64,000 nt of DNA from Lampris incognitus (lineage: Eukaryota; Chordata; Actinopteri; Lampriformes; Lampridae), in the NCBI RefSeq assembly GCF_029633865.1, contig NC_079221.1, positions 35,001 through 99,000 on the forward strand, in the 5' to 3' direction. The translations under genes and the position numbers were made by a program. Positions 22,234 to 34,065 of the stretch are shown piece after piece. A model generated the notes under the pieces. That model did no database searches. It saw only the letters and a list, made by a program, of their open reading frames with translations, and was not told where the DNA came from. Every line of letters begins with the position of its first letter. The stretch's first letter is position 1.

Positions 22234-22476
22234 TGTGGTGGACACGTATTGGGGACAGAATTCAACCCAGGAACTAAGGGTTAAGTCATGGTTGCCCTGG
22301 CAGGTTAACGCAGGGTTAAGTTATGGTTGTCCAGCCAGTTTTCTGGTTATTCTTGCCACCTCCGCTCAGTCGAGCTGTGGGTTTTGTTTGTCTCGCTGAT
22401 TTACCGTGGATTAAAGAAAGTTGCCTACACGGCTAAAGTGTGAACCTACGGTCTTCTCCGTTACTTCGGCTCTACA
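22234..22476 (+). repeat. 3' LTR
   Basis: 243 bp, TG...CA, one substitution relative to the 5' LTR (within CTTGCCACC.CCGCTC). Confidence 0.97.
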
Positions 22477-22480
22477 GGAT
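22477..22480. repeat. Target-site duplication GGAT, right
   Basis: It follows the 3' LTR and rejoins the interrupted monomer (…TTGGAT + GAAATTAACGGAGTGC). Confidence 0.85.
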
Positions 22481-23094
22481 GAAATTAACGGAGTGCTTTC
22501 TAAATGTTTCACTTACAGTAAGGGGTTTATCTGTTTAGGCGGACAATCCCTCAGAAATATCATAGCGACAGAGACAAACTCTTCGTTGTAGCCAAGGTAA
22601 CCACGGCAATGGCATTTTTGAAGGAAAAACCGAGCATCTTGGAGTGAAAGTTTTGGACAAAATTAACGGATGGCTCTTCTTACATGTTTTGGTTGGGTTA
22701 GGGTAAGTGTGTTACCTGTTTAAGCAGATAATCGCACAGAGAATACCATAGCAACAGAGACTAACTTCATTGTAGCCAAGCTAACCACGGCAATGGCATT
22801 TATGATGGAAAGTAGAGGTACTCGTAGTAAACATTTTGAATAAAATTACCGAACGGCTCTTTCAACATATTTCACTTAGTATAAGGGTTTTATCAGCTCA
22901 GGCAGTCAATCGCACATAGAATATCACAGCAATAGAGACTAACTCCTCGCAGTAGCCAAGCTAACCAAGGGAATGGCATTTCAGATGGAAAGAACCAAGC
23001 TTCTCGTAGTAAACGTTTTGGATAAAAATCAACGGATGGTCCTTGCTACATGTTTTGGTTGACGTAGTGTTTGAGTTTAGGGTCAAGTTTTTCT
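22477..23094 (+). repeat. Satellite block 2
   Basis: It continues the monomer cut by the gypsy element. Its unusual variants (GGAGTGCTTTCTAAATGTTT; TTTTTGAAGGAAAAACCGAGC) recur in the same order near 36890 and 53855. Confidence 0.9.
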
Positions 23095-23560
23095 GCTCAG
23101 GCGGACAGTGCCCAACCGCTGGCTTAGCGATACCCCAATATGAGAGTTATGGAGAGATTGATGGGTTCAATTTGAATGTTTTTTCTTCTTTACAACTGAT
23201 CTGCCACTGTCCTGTATCTTGATTAGTTTATCCCGTGTTAAACTTGAAAAGTTATTGGTGGGGTTTGGAGCATTAAGTGATTTTTTTTTTAGTTGAAGTT
23301 CACTGCTATTGCAGTTTAATGTTTTTAGGGTTAGGTTTAAAATAAGAGTAATTGATGGCTTTCTCAATTTTTTTCTTTTACCACTCAGAGCACGCTCTTT
23401 GCCTCAAAAGCACAGAGCTTGTAATCAAATCACTTCTCTGTACCTGCTTCATGCTCAGGAAGAAGCACCGTAGCTCATCATCGTGGGTGGCGGACTCACA
23501 CTTAAACATTTTTCAAACCAAGAACGACAGAAATGACCGCTGAAAGTGTAGTCTTCTGAA
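23095..23560 (+). repeat. Spacer type B, copy 1 (shorter form)
   Basis: It starts CTCAGGCGGACAGTGCCCAA, has ACAACTGATCTGCCACTGTC and TGGCTTTCTCAATTTT, and ends GACCGCTGAAAGTGTAGTCT. It lacks the internal duplication (two copies of CCGTTTTAAACTTGAAAAGT) present in the later type B copies. Confidence 0.85.
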
Positions 23561-24134
23561 TCTTTTGGATAAAATTAATGGCCGTATCTTTCTACATCTT
23601 TTGGCAAGGGTTGGCGTAGGGTTACAGTGAGGGTTTTTCCTACTCAAAAGTAGTTCCACAGAGAATACCACAGCAGCAGACACTGTCTGCCTGAGCAGAT
23701 AAAACTCTTCTACTAAACCTATCGCAACCCTTACAGAAAGATGTATAAAGAGCCATCCGTTAATTATATCCAAATCTTAAGCTCCGTGACAGTATTTTCC
23801 ATCAAATACCATTGCCATGGTTAGCTTGACTTCTGCTAAGAATTAATCCCACAAAGAATACCATAGCAACAGAGACTGTCGTGGCAGTTGCCAAGCTAAC
23901 CATTGCAATGGCATTTCTGATGGAAAGTACAGAGCTTCTCGGTGTGAAAGGTTTGGATAAAAATCAACATACGGCTCTTTCAACACGTAAGGGTAGGGTT
24001 TGTGTTAAGGTAACGGTTTTACCTGCTCAGGCAGAAAATCCCACAGCAACAGAGATTAACTCTTCACGTTAGCCACGCCAACCATGGCAATGGCATTTTT
24101 GATGGGAGATACTAGGCTTCTCCGAGTGAAAGGT
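23561..24134 (+). repeat. Satellite monomers between B and A spacers, copy 1
   Basis: One partial direct monomer, the inverted monomer, then a direct monomer with GGTGTGAAAGGTTTGG. The same arrangement recurs at 32831, 38361, 43171 and 47136. Confidence 0.85.
23683..23845 (-). repeat. Inverted monomer 1
   Basis: CTGTCTGCCTGAGCAG, then AAAGAGCCATCCGTTAATTA, then GTTAGCTTGAC are reverse complements of monomer boxes. A direct monomer follows at once, forming a palindromic module. Confidence 0.85.
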
Positions 24135-24720
24135 AAGGGTTAGAATTGAATGCCAGAGCCAACACATGTCAACCAGGCGCCTCAACAATGCCCAAATACT
24201 GGCTTACAGATACCCCCAGGTTTAGGGTTACGAATTTGGAGAGAGTTTGATGGATTGGGTATAGGATCTATTTGGAGGTTGTTTATTCTTTACACTTGAT
24301 CCCCCATTGTCTTCCCTCTTGATTAGTTTATCCCGTTTTAAACTTGAAAAGTTGTTGGTGGGGTTTGCAGCAATACAAGTGGGTTTCTTTTATTGAATTG
24401 CACTTCTACAATCGTCATGTTTTTAGGGTTTGGACTAAGTTTTAGGGGTAGGTTTAAATAAAATTGATGAATTTCTACATTTTTGCCCCTCCTTTTTACC
24501 ACACAGAACATGCTCCTTCCTCTTGATAACTCCATAAAAGCAACACTGAACGGTCACCAAAAGCACAGAGTGAGTGATTAAACCACTTCTCTGTACCTGC
24601 TTCGCGGTCAGGGAGAAGCACCCCAGGCTCATCATGGTGAGTGGCGGGACTCGCACTTTAGAAAAACATTTCTCAAGATAAAAACTAAAGAAATTATCTC
24701 CGAAATTAGTATTAGGTTTT
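24135..24720 (+). repeat. Spacer type A, copy 1
   Basis: It starts GAATGCCAGAGCCAACACAT, contains CCCGTTTTAAACTTGAAAAG, a poly-T/AT segment, ACCACACAGAACATGCTCC and GTGAGTGGCGGGACTCGCAC, and ends near AGTATTAGGTTTTGATAAAC. Confidence 0.85.
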
Positions 24721-27044
24721 GATAAACTCAATGGATGGCTCTATATCTTTTGGTTACGGTTGGGGCAAGAGTTTTATCTGCTCTGGCAGACAATCCTACA
24801 GACAATACCACAGCAATGGAGACCAACTCGTTGCAGTAGCCAAGCTAACCACGGCAATGGTATTTCTGATGGAAAGTAGAGAGCTTCTCAGAGTAAAAGC
24901 TTTGCATAAAATTAACGGACAGCGCTTTCTACATATTTCGCTTGAGGTAGGATTTGGGTTTTATCTGCTCAGCCACACAATCCCAAAGAAAACACCACAG
25001 TAACAGAGACCAACTCTTCATAGTAGCCAAACTAACCACAGCAAAGTCATTTCTGATGGAAAGTACCGAGCTTCTCGGAGTGATAGTTCCGGATGAAATT
25101 AACAGACGACTCTTTCTACATGTTTCACGTAAGAGTAAGGGTTTTATCTGCTCAGCCAGATAATCCCAAAGAAATACCACAGCAACAGACAGTCTTGGTG
25201 GTAGCCAATGGCATTTCTGATGGAGAGTAGCAAGCTACTCACAGTGGTAGTTTTGGCTAAAATAAACGGATGGCTCTTTCTACATATTTCAGTTGGTTTA
25301 GTGTAAGTGTTTTACCAGCTCAGGCAGACAATCCCACACAAAATAGCACAGCAACAGAGACTAACACTTCACGGTAGCCAAGCTAAACACAGCAAGGAAA
25401 ATTCAGAAATTAAGTACCGACTTTCTCGTACTCGAAATTTTGGATCAAACTAACTGACTTTCTTCATGTTTTGGTTGAGAGTTTTATGTGCTCAGGCAAA
25501 CAATCTCACAGCAATAGAGACTAACCCTTCGCAGTAGCAAAGCTCGCCACGGCAATGGCATTTCTGATGGAAAGTACCCAGCTTCTTGGAGTGACAGTTT
25601 TGGATCTTACTGACGTAAGCTCTTTCTACAACGTTTCGTTTTAGTTAGCGTAAGTGTTTTACCTGCTCAGGCAGACAATCCCACAGCAACAGAGACTAAC
25701 TTCATCGTAGCCACGCTAAATACAGCAATGGCACTGCTCTTCTCAAGTACCGACTTTCTGAGTTACAGTTTCGGAAAAAAATTTCACGGAGGCCGTTTCT
25801 ACATGTTTCACTTAGAGTAAGGGTTTTATCAGCTCAGGCAGACAATCGCACAGAGAATACCACAGCAACAGAGACTAACTCTTCGTAGTAGCCAAGCTAA
25901 CTACAGCAATGGCATTACTAATGGAAATTACCAAGCTTCTCGGAGTGAAAGTTTTGGATAACATTAATGGACGGCTCTTTCTAAATGTTTCATTTATAGT
26001 AAGGATTTTATCTGTTCAGGCAGACAATCCCGCAGATATTACAATAGCAACAGAGTCTTCGTCGTAGCCAAGCTAACCACGGCAATGGCATTTCTGATGG
26101 AAAGTACCAAACCTCTCAGAGTATACGTTTTAGATAAAATTAATGGACGGCTCTTTCTACATTTTTCGCTTAGTTGTAAGGGTTTTATCAGCCAAACAAT
26201 CACACAAAGAATACCACAGCAACAAAGTCAAACTCTTCGCAGTAGCCAAGCTAACCACAGCAATGGCATTTCTGATGGAAAGTACCAAGCTTCTTGGAGT
26301 AATAGTTTTGGATGAAATTAATGGATGACTCCATCTGCATATTTCGCTTAATTGTAAGGGTTTTATCAGCTCAGGCAGTCAATCGCACAGAAAATACCAC
26401 AGCAACAGAGAAAAACTCTTTGTAGTAGCCAAGCTAACTACGGCAATGGCATTCCTGATGGAAAGTACCAAGCTTCTCGGAGTGAAAGTTTTGGTTAACA
26501 TTAATGGACGCCTCTTTCTACATGTTTCACTTATGGTAAGGGTTTTATCTGTTCAGGCGGACAATCCCGCAGAAATACAACAGCAACAGAGACTGTCTGC
26601 CTTAGCAGATAAAACCCTTATACTAAACCTATCCCAACCCTTACAAAAACATGTAGAAAGAGCCAGCCGCTAATTATATCCGAACCACAAACTCCGAAAC
26701 ACTCCGTATCTTCCACCAGAAATACCATTGGCGTGGTTAGCTTGGCTCCTGCTAAGAATTAATCCCACAAATAATACCATAGCAACAGAGACTGTCTTGG
26801 CGGTTGCCAAACTAATCACTGCAGTGGCATTTCTGATGCGAAGTACAGAGCTTCTCGGTATGCAAAATTTGGATAAAATTAACAGACGGCTCTTTCAACA
26901 CGTTTGGGTTGGGGTTTGTATTAGGGTAGAGGTTCTACCTGCTCAGGCAGCAAATCCCACAGAAAACCCCACAGCAAGAGACCAACTCTTCGCGGTAGCC
27001 AAGCTAACCACGGCTCCGGCATTTCACACTGAACATACTAGGTT
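24721..27044 (+). repeat. Satellite block 3
   Basis: About 12 monomers. It includes a variant with AAGCTTTGCATAAAATTAAC (altered box at the HindIII position) and ends with an inverted/direct module. Confidence 0.9.
26593..26760 (-). repeat. Inverted monomer 2
   Basis: CTGTCTGCCTTAGCAGATAA through GGTTAGCTTGGCTCCTGCTA, reverse complement of monomer boxes, followed by a direct monomer. Confidence 0.85.
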
Positions 27045-27635
27045 AACTTTATGGTTAGGGTTGAATGCCAGAGCCAACACATGTCAACTGAGCACCTCCG
27101 CCAATGCCCAAGTGCTGGATTAGAAATACCCCCAGGATTAGGGATATGGATAGAGTTTGATTGGTTAAGTCTGGGGTCAATTTGGGTGTTTATTCGTTAC
27201 AACTGATCTCCCAGTCTTATATCTTGATTACTTTATCCCGTTTTAAACGTGAAAAGTTGTTGGTGGGGTTTGAAACAATACAAGTGTTTGTTGTTTGTTT
27301 GTTTTTTTTTTCAAATTGAACTTTTCCGCAATTGCAATTTAATGTTTTAAGAGTTAAGAGTAAGGTTTAGGGTTAGATCAAATTGATGAATTTCTGCACT
27401 TTTTTCCTTTTTACCACTCAGAACATGCCCCTTCTCTTAATTCTCCCATAAAAGGAACATTGAACCTCATCTAAAGCACAGAGCTTGTGATTAAACAACT
27501 TCTCTGTACCCGCTTAGCGCTCAGGAAGAAGCACCCCAGGCTCATCATGGTGGGTGGCGGGACTCGCACTTCAGAAAAACATTTCTCAAGATAAAAACTA
27601 AAGAAATTATCCCCGAAATTAGTATTAGATTTTGA
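27045..27635 (+). repeat. Spacer type A, copy 2
   Basis: Same landmarks as copy 1, with TGTTTGTTTGTTTTTTTTTT in the T-rich part and CAACTGAGCACCTCCGCCAA near the start. Confidence 0.85.
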
Positions 27636-29789
27636 TAAACTCAATGGATGGCTCCATATCTTTCGGTTACGGTAAGAGTTTTATCTGCTCTGGCAGACAA
27701 TACCACAGCAATAGAGACCAACTCGTCGCAGTAGCCAAGCTAACCACAGCAATGGTATTTCTGATGGAAAGTAGAGAGCTTCTCAGAGTAAAAGCTTTGC
27801 ATAAAATTAACGGACAGCGCTTTCTACATGTTTCACTTGAGGTAGGATTTGGGTTAGGTTAAGGGTTTTATCTGCTCAGCCACACAATCCCAAAGAAAAT
27901 ACCACAGCAACAGAGACTAACTCTTCATAGTAGCCAAACTAACCACAGCAAAGTCATGTCTGATGGAAGGTACCGAGCTTCTCGGAGTGATAGCTCCGGA
28001 TGAAATTAACAGACGACTCTTTCTACAGGTTTCACGTAAGAGTTTTATCTGCTCAGCCAGATAATCCCAAAGAAATACCACAGCAACAGACAGTCTTGCT
28101 GGTAGCCAAGCCAACCATGGCAATGGCATTTCTGATAGAGAGTAGCAAGCTTCTCGCAGTGATAGTTTTGGGTAAAATAAACGGATGGCTCTTTATACAT
28201 GTTTCGCTTAGCGTTTTATCAGCTCAGGCAGTCAATCACACAGAGAACAACAGAGACTAACTCTTCGTAGTAGCCAAGCTAAGTACGGCAATGGCATTCC
28301 TGATGGAAAGTACCAAGTTTCTTGCAGTGAAAGTTTTGGATAAAATTAATGAAAGGCTATCCTACATATTTCACTTATAGTAAGGGTTTTATCTGTTCAG
28401 TCGGACAATCCCGCAGAAACACAATAGAAACAGAGACCAACTCTACATGGTAGCGAAGCAAACCAAGGCAATGTCATTACTGAGGGAAGGTACCAAGATT
28501 CTCGGAGTGAAAGTTTTGGATAAAATTACTGGACAGCTCTTGCCACATATTTCGCTTAGTGTAAGGGTTATATCAGCTTAGGCAGACAATCACACAGAGA
28601 ACACCACAGCAACAGACACCAACTCTTCGCAGTAGCCAAGCTAACCATGGGAATGGCATTTCAGATGGAAAGTACCAAGCTTCTCGGAGTGAAAGTTTTG
28701 GATAACATTAATGGACAGCTCTTTGTACATGTTTCGCTTAGCATTAGTGTTTTATCAGCTCAGGCAGTCAATCGCAAAGAGAACACCACAGCAAAGGAGA
28801 CTAACTCTTGGTAGTAGCCAAGCTTACTACGGAAATGGCATTCCTGATGGAAAGTACCAAGCTTCTCAAAGTGAAAGTTTTGGATAACATTATTGGACGG
28901 CTCTTTCTACAGGTTTCACATATGGTAAGGGTTTTATCTGTTCAGTCGGACAATCGCGCAGAAATACAACAGCAACAGAGATTAACTCTTTGTTGTAGCC
29001 AAGCAAACCAGGGCAATGGCATTACTGAAGAAAAGTACCAAGATTCTCGGAGTGAACGCTTTAGATAAAATTACTGGACAGCTCTTTCTACATGTGTCGC
29101 ATAGTATAAGGGTTTTATCAGCTCAGGCAGACAATTGCACAGAGAACACCACAGCAAGAGACTAACTCTTCGTAATAGCCAAGCTAACTACAGCAATGGC
29201 ATTCCTGATGGAAAGTACCAAGCTTCTCGGAGTGAAAGTTTTGTATAACATTAATGGACGGCTCTTTCTACATGTTTCACTTACGGTAAGGGTTTTATCT
29301 GTTCAGGCAGAAAATCCCGCAGAAATACAACAGCAATCGAGACTGTCTGCCTAAGCAGATAAAACCCTTATACTAAACCTATCCCAACCCTTACAAAAAC
29401 ATGAAGAGCCAGCTGCTAATTATATCTGAACCAAAAGCTCCGAAACACTCCGTATCTTCCACCAGAAATACCATTGCCGTGGTTAGCTTGGCTCCTGCTA
29501 AGAATTAATCCCACAAATAATACCGTAGCAACAGAGACTGTCTTGGAGGTTGCCAAGCCAACAATAGCATATCTGATGGAAAGTACAGAGCTTCTCGGTA
29601 TGCAAGATTTGGATAAAACTAACAGACGGCTCTTTCAAAAAGTTTGGGTTGGGTTTGGGTTTGTATTAAGGTAAAGGTTTTATCTGCTCAGGCAGCAAAT
29701 CCCACAGAAAACCCCACAGCAACAGAGACCAACTCTTCGCGGTAGCCAAGCTAACCACGGCAACAGCATTTCAGATTGAAAATACTAGG
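27636..29789 (+). repeat. Satellite block 4
   Basis: About 11 direct monomers and one inverted monomer. Confidence 0.9.
29343..29507 (-). repeat. Inverted monomer 3
   Basis: CTGTCTGCCTAAGCAGATAA through TAGCTTGGCTCCTGCTAAGA; it lacks a few bases in the AAAGAGCC region compared with other copies. Confidence 0.85.
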
Positions 29790-30360
29790 TTAACTTTATG
29801 GTTAGGGTTGAATGCCAGAGCCAACACGTCAACTGAGCACCTCTGCCAATGCCCAAGTGCTGGATTAGAAATACACCCAGGATTAGGGATATGGATAGAT
29901 TGGTTAAGTCTAGGAGCAAATTGGGTGTTTATTCATTATAACTGATCTCCCTTTGTCTTATGTCTTGATTACTTTATCCTGTTTTAAACTTGAAAAGTTG
30001 TTGGTGGGGTTTGAAACAATGCAAGTGTTTTTTTTGTTTTTTTTTTAATTGAACTTTTCTGCAATTGCAATTTAATGTTTGAAGAGTTAAGACTAAGGTT
30101 TAGATCAAATTGAAGATTTTCTGCACTTTTTTCCTTTTTACCACTCAGAACATGCCCCTTCTCTTGATGCTCCCATGAAAGGAACATTGAACATCATCTA
30201 AAGCACAGAGCTTGTGATTAAACCACGTCTCTGTACCCGCTTAGCGCTCAGGAAGAAGCACCCCAGCTCATCGTCGTGGGTGGCGGGACTCACTTTAGAA
30301 AAACATTTCTCACGATAAAACTGAAGAACCTATCCCCGAAAGTAGGATTAAGTTTGGCTA
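29790..30360 (+). repeat. Spacer type A, copy 3
   Basis: Landmarks as in copy 2. GTGGGTGGCGGGACTCAC lies near its right end. Confidence 0.85.
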
Positions 30361-32164
30361 AACGTAACGGATGGCTCTATATCTTTGGGTTAGGGTTAGG
30401 GTAAGGGTTTCATCTGCTCCGGCATACAATCCTACAGAGAATACCACAGGAAGACACCAACTCGTCGCAGTAGCCAAGCTAACCATGGCATTTCTGATGG
30501 AAAGTACTGAGCTTTTCAGAGTAAAAGATTTGCATAAAATGAACGAAGAGAGCTTTCTACATGTTTCACTTGAGATAAGGTTTGGGTTAGGGCTTATCTG
30601 CTCAGTCAGACAATCCCACAAAAAAATACTACAACAGAGAATAACTCTTAGCAGTAGCCAAGCTATCCATGACAGTCATTTCTGATGGAAATACTGAGAT
30701 TTTCCAACTGAAATGTTTGGATAAAATTAACAGATAGCCCTTTCTACATCTTTCGTTTAGGGATGAGTTAGGCTAAGAGTATTGTCTGCTCAGGCAAACA
30801 ATACAACACCACATCAACAGCGACTACCTCTTCGCAGTAGCATTTCTGAACATGGAGTGATAGTTTCAGATAAAAGTAATGGATTGCTCTTTCTAGATGT
30901 TTCGGTTGGGATAGGGTTAGGGTTTCACCTGCTAAAGTAGAAAATCTTAGAGAATACCACTGCAACAGAGAATAACTTCGATAGACAAGCTAACCACGGT
31001 AATGGTATTTCAGATGGAATGTACCAAGCTGCTCGGAATAAAATCTTGGGATACAATTAATGGACGGCTCCTTCTACATGTTTCGCTTAGGGTAAGTGTT
31101 TTATCAGCTCAGGTAGACAATCAAACAGAATACCATAGCAACAGAGTCTAACTCTTCATAGTAGCCAAACTAACCACAACAAAGTCATTTCTGATGTAAA
31201 GTACCGAGCTTCTCGGAGTGATAGTTCCGGATGAAATTAACAGATGACTCTTTCTACATGTTTCACTTAAGAGAAAGGGTTTTATCTGCTCAGCCGGATA
31301 ATCCCATAGAAGTACCACAGTACCAGACAGTGTTGGTGGTAGCCAAGCCAACCACGGCAATGGCATTTCTGACGGAGAGCAGCGAGCTTGTCGCAGCGAT
31401 AGTTTTGGGTAAAATAAACGGATGGTTCTTTCTACATACATGTTTGGGTTGGGTTAGGGTCAGTGTTTTACCTGCTCAGGCAGACAATCCCACAGCGACA
31501 GAGACTACCACTTCGCGGTAGCCAAGATAAACACAAATGAAAATTTTGAAATAAAGTACCGAATTCTCGTAGTCAATTTTGGATCAAATTAACTGATGAC
31601 TTTCTTCATGTTTTGGTTGAGGTAGGGTTTTATCTCCTCAGGCAAACAATCTCAGAGCAACAGAGACTAACTCTTCGCAGTAGCCAAGCTAATCACAGCA
31701 ATCGCATTTCTGATGGAAAGTACCAAGTTTCTCGGAGTGAAAGTCTTGGATAAAATTAACGGACGGCTCCTTCCATGTTTCGCTTAGTTTAAGGGTTTTA
31801 TTAGCTCAAGCAGACAATCGCAGAGAGAATACCACAGCAACAGACAGTCTTGCTGGTAGCCAAGCCAACCACGGCAATGGCATTTCTGATAGAAAGTACC
31901 AAGCTTCTCGGAGTGAAAGTCTTGGATAAAATTAACTGACGGCTCTTTCTATATGTTTCGCTTAGTGTAAGGGTTTTATCAGCTCAGGCAGACAATACCA
32001 CAGCAATAGAGACTAACTCTTCGCAGTAGCCAAGCTAACCACGCCAATTGCATTCCTGAAGGAAAGAACCAAGCTTCTCGTAGTAAAAGTTTTGGATAAA
32101 ATCAACGGATGGTCCTTGCTACATGTTTCGGTTGACAGTGTTTGAGTTTAGTGTCAAGTTTTTC
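30361..32164 (+). repeat. Satellite block 5
   Basis: About 10 monomers. The first contains GGGTTAGGGTTAGGGTAAGG (about 30386), the clearest telomere-like run in the window. Confidence 0.9.
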
Positions 32165-32830
32165 TGCTCAGGCGGACAGTGCCCAAGCGCTGGCTTAGCG
32201 ATACCCCAATATGAGAGTTATGGAGAGATTTATAGGTTCAATTTGGATGTTTTTTGTTCTTTACAACTGATCTGCCACTGTCCTGTATTTTGATTAGTTT
32301 ATCCCGTGTGAAACTTAAAAAATTGCTGGTGAGGTTTGGAGCATTATAAATCTTTTTTTTTTTTAAATTGAAGTTCTCTGCTATGGCAGAGTTATGTTTC
32401 AATAAAATAGATAGATTTCTCCATTTTACCAATCAGAGGATGCATCTTGCCTCAAAAGCACACAACTTGAGATTATCCACCGTTTATCCTGTTTTAAACT
32501 TGAAAAGTTGTTGATGGGGTTTGGAGCATTATAAGTGATTTTTTTTTTCAATTGAAGTTCACTGCTATTGCAGGTTAATGTTTTTAGGGTTAGGTTTAAA
32601 ATAAAAGTAATTGATGGCTTTCTCAATTTTTTTCTTTTACCACTCAGAGCACACTCTTTGCCTCAAAAGCACAGAGCTTGTAATCAAATCACTTCTCTGT
32701 ACCTGCTTCATGCTCAGGAAGAAGCACCGCAGCTCATCATCGTGGGTGGCGGACTCACACTTAGAAATATTTTTCAAGCCAAGAACGACAGAAATGACCG
32801 CTGAAAGTGTAGTCTTCTGAATCTTTTGGT
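32165..32830 (+). repeat. Spacer type B, copy 2 (long form)
   Basis: As type B copy 1 but with an internal duplication of about 200 bp. TTTAAACTTGAAAAG-type words occur twice, separated by ACCAATCAGAGGATGCATCT. Confidence 0.85.
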
Positions 32831-33474
32831 TAGGATTAGGTTTGCATAATTTGATGGAAATGGCATTTCTGATGGAAAGTACCGAGCTTCTCGAAATGAA
32901 AGTTTTGGATAAAATTAATGGAGATCTCTTTCTACATCTTTTGGCCAGGGTTGGCGTAGGGTTACAATGAGGGTTTTTCCTACTCAAAAGTAGTTCCACA
33001 GAGAATACCACAGCAGCAGACACTGTCTGCCTGAGCAGATAAAACTCTTATACTAAACCTATCCCAACCCTTACAGAAAGATGTAGAAAGAGCCATCCGT
33101 TAATTATATCCAAACCTTAAGCTCCGTGACATTATTTTCCGTCAAATACCATTGCCGTGGTTAGCTTGACTTCTGCTAAGAATTAATCCCACAAAGAATA
33201 CCATAGCAACAGAGACTGTCTTGGCGGTTGCCAAGCTAACCATTGCAATGACATTTCTGATGGAAAGTACAGAGCTTCTCGGTGTGAAAGGTTTGGATAA
33301 AAATCAACATACAGCTCTTTCAACACGTAAGAGTAGGGTTTGTGTTAAGGTAAAGGTTTTACCTGCTCAGGCAGAAAATCCCACAGCAACAGAGATTAAC
33401 TCTTCACGTTAGCCACGCCAACCATGGCAATGGCATTTTTGATGGGAAATACTAGGCTTCTCCGAGTGAAAGGT
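32831..33474 (+). repeat. Satellite monomers between B and A spacers, copy 2
   Basis: Direct, inverted and direct monomers in the same order as at 23561-24134. Confidence 0.85.
33023..33185 (-). repeat. Inverted monomer 4
   Basis: Near-identical to inverted monomer 1 (offset 9340). Confidence 0.85.
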
Positions 33475-34065
33475 AAGGGTTAGAGAATTGAATGCCAGAG
33501 CCAACATATGTCAACCAGGCGCCTCAACAATGCCCAAATACTGGCTTACAGATACCCCCAGGTTTAGGGTTACGAATTTGGAGAGTGTTTGATCGATTGA
33601 GTATAGGATCTATTTGGAGGTTGTTTATTCTTTACACTTGATCCCCCATTGTCTTCCCTCTTGATTAGTTTATCCCGTTTTAAACTTGAAAAGTTGCTGG
33701 TGGGGTTTTCAGCAATACAAGTGGGTTTCTTTTATTGAATTGCACTTCTACAATTGTCATGTTTTTAGGGTTAGGACTAAGTTTTAGGGGTAGGTTTAGA
33801 TAAAATTGATGAATTTCTACATTTTTGCCCCTCCTTTTTACCACACCGAACATGCTCCTTCCTCTTGATAACTCCTTAAAAGCAACATTGAACGGTCACC
33901 AAAAGCCCAGAGTGAGTGATTAAACCACTTCTCTGTACCTGCTTCGCGGTCAGGGAGAAGCAGCCCAGGCTCATCATGGTGAGTGGCGGGACTCGCACTT
34001 TAGAAAAATATTTCTCAAGATAAAAACTAAAGAAATTATCCCCGAAATTACTGTTGGGTTTTGAT
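33475..34065 (+). repeat. Spacer type A, copy 4
   Basis: Near-identical to type A copy 1, about 9340 bp to its left. Confidence 0.85.

Larger units (their letters stand above)
18061..22476 (+). mobile_element. Ty3/gypsy LTR retrotransposon (CsRn1-like), young, nearly whole
   Basis: A 4416-bp element with LTRs of 243 bp, a tRNA-Trp-type primer site, gag-like and pol frames, and a polypurine tract. Pol order is protease, RT, RNase H, integrase, which defines Ty3/gypsy. tRNA-Trp priming together with a 4-bp target duplication points to the CsRn1 (Kabuki-like) clade; this is inference from general knowledge of that clade. The LTRs differ at one position, so the insertion is recent. It looks nearly whole, with perhaps one or two breaks. 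Its G+C content is clearly higher than that of the AT-rich satellite it sits in. Confidence 0.95.

Noticed and set aside
23095-24720. Spacer as a tRNA-derived SINE (GGGTGGCGGGACTCGCAC resembling a tRNA arm)
   Set aside because: I could not find a convincing A box and B box at the right distance, and the copies occur only as parts of the array unit in this window.
30380-30410. True interstitial telomere
   Set aside because: Only two to three TTAGGG-like units are present, in the same monomer position as similar degenerate words elsewhere.
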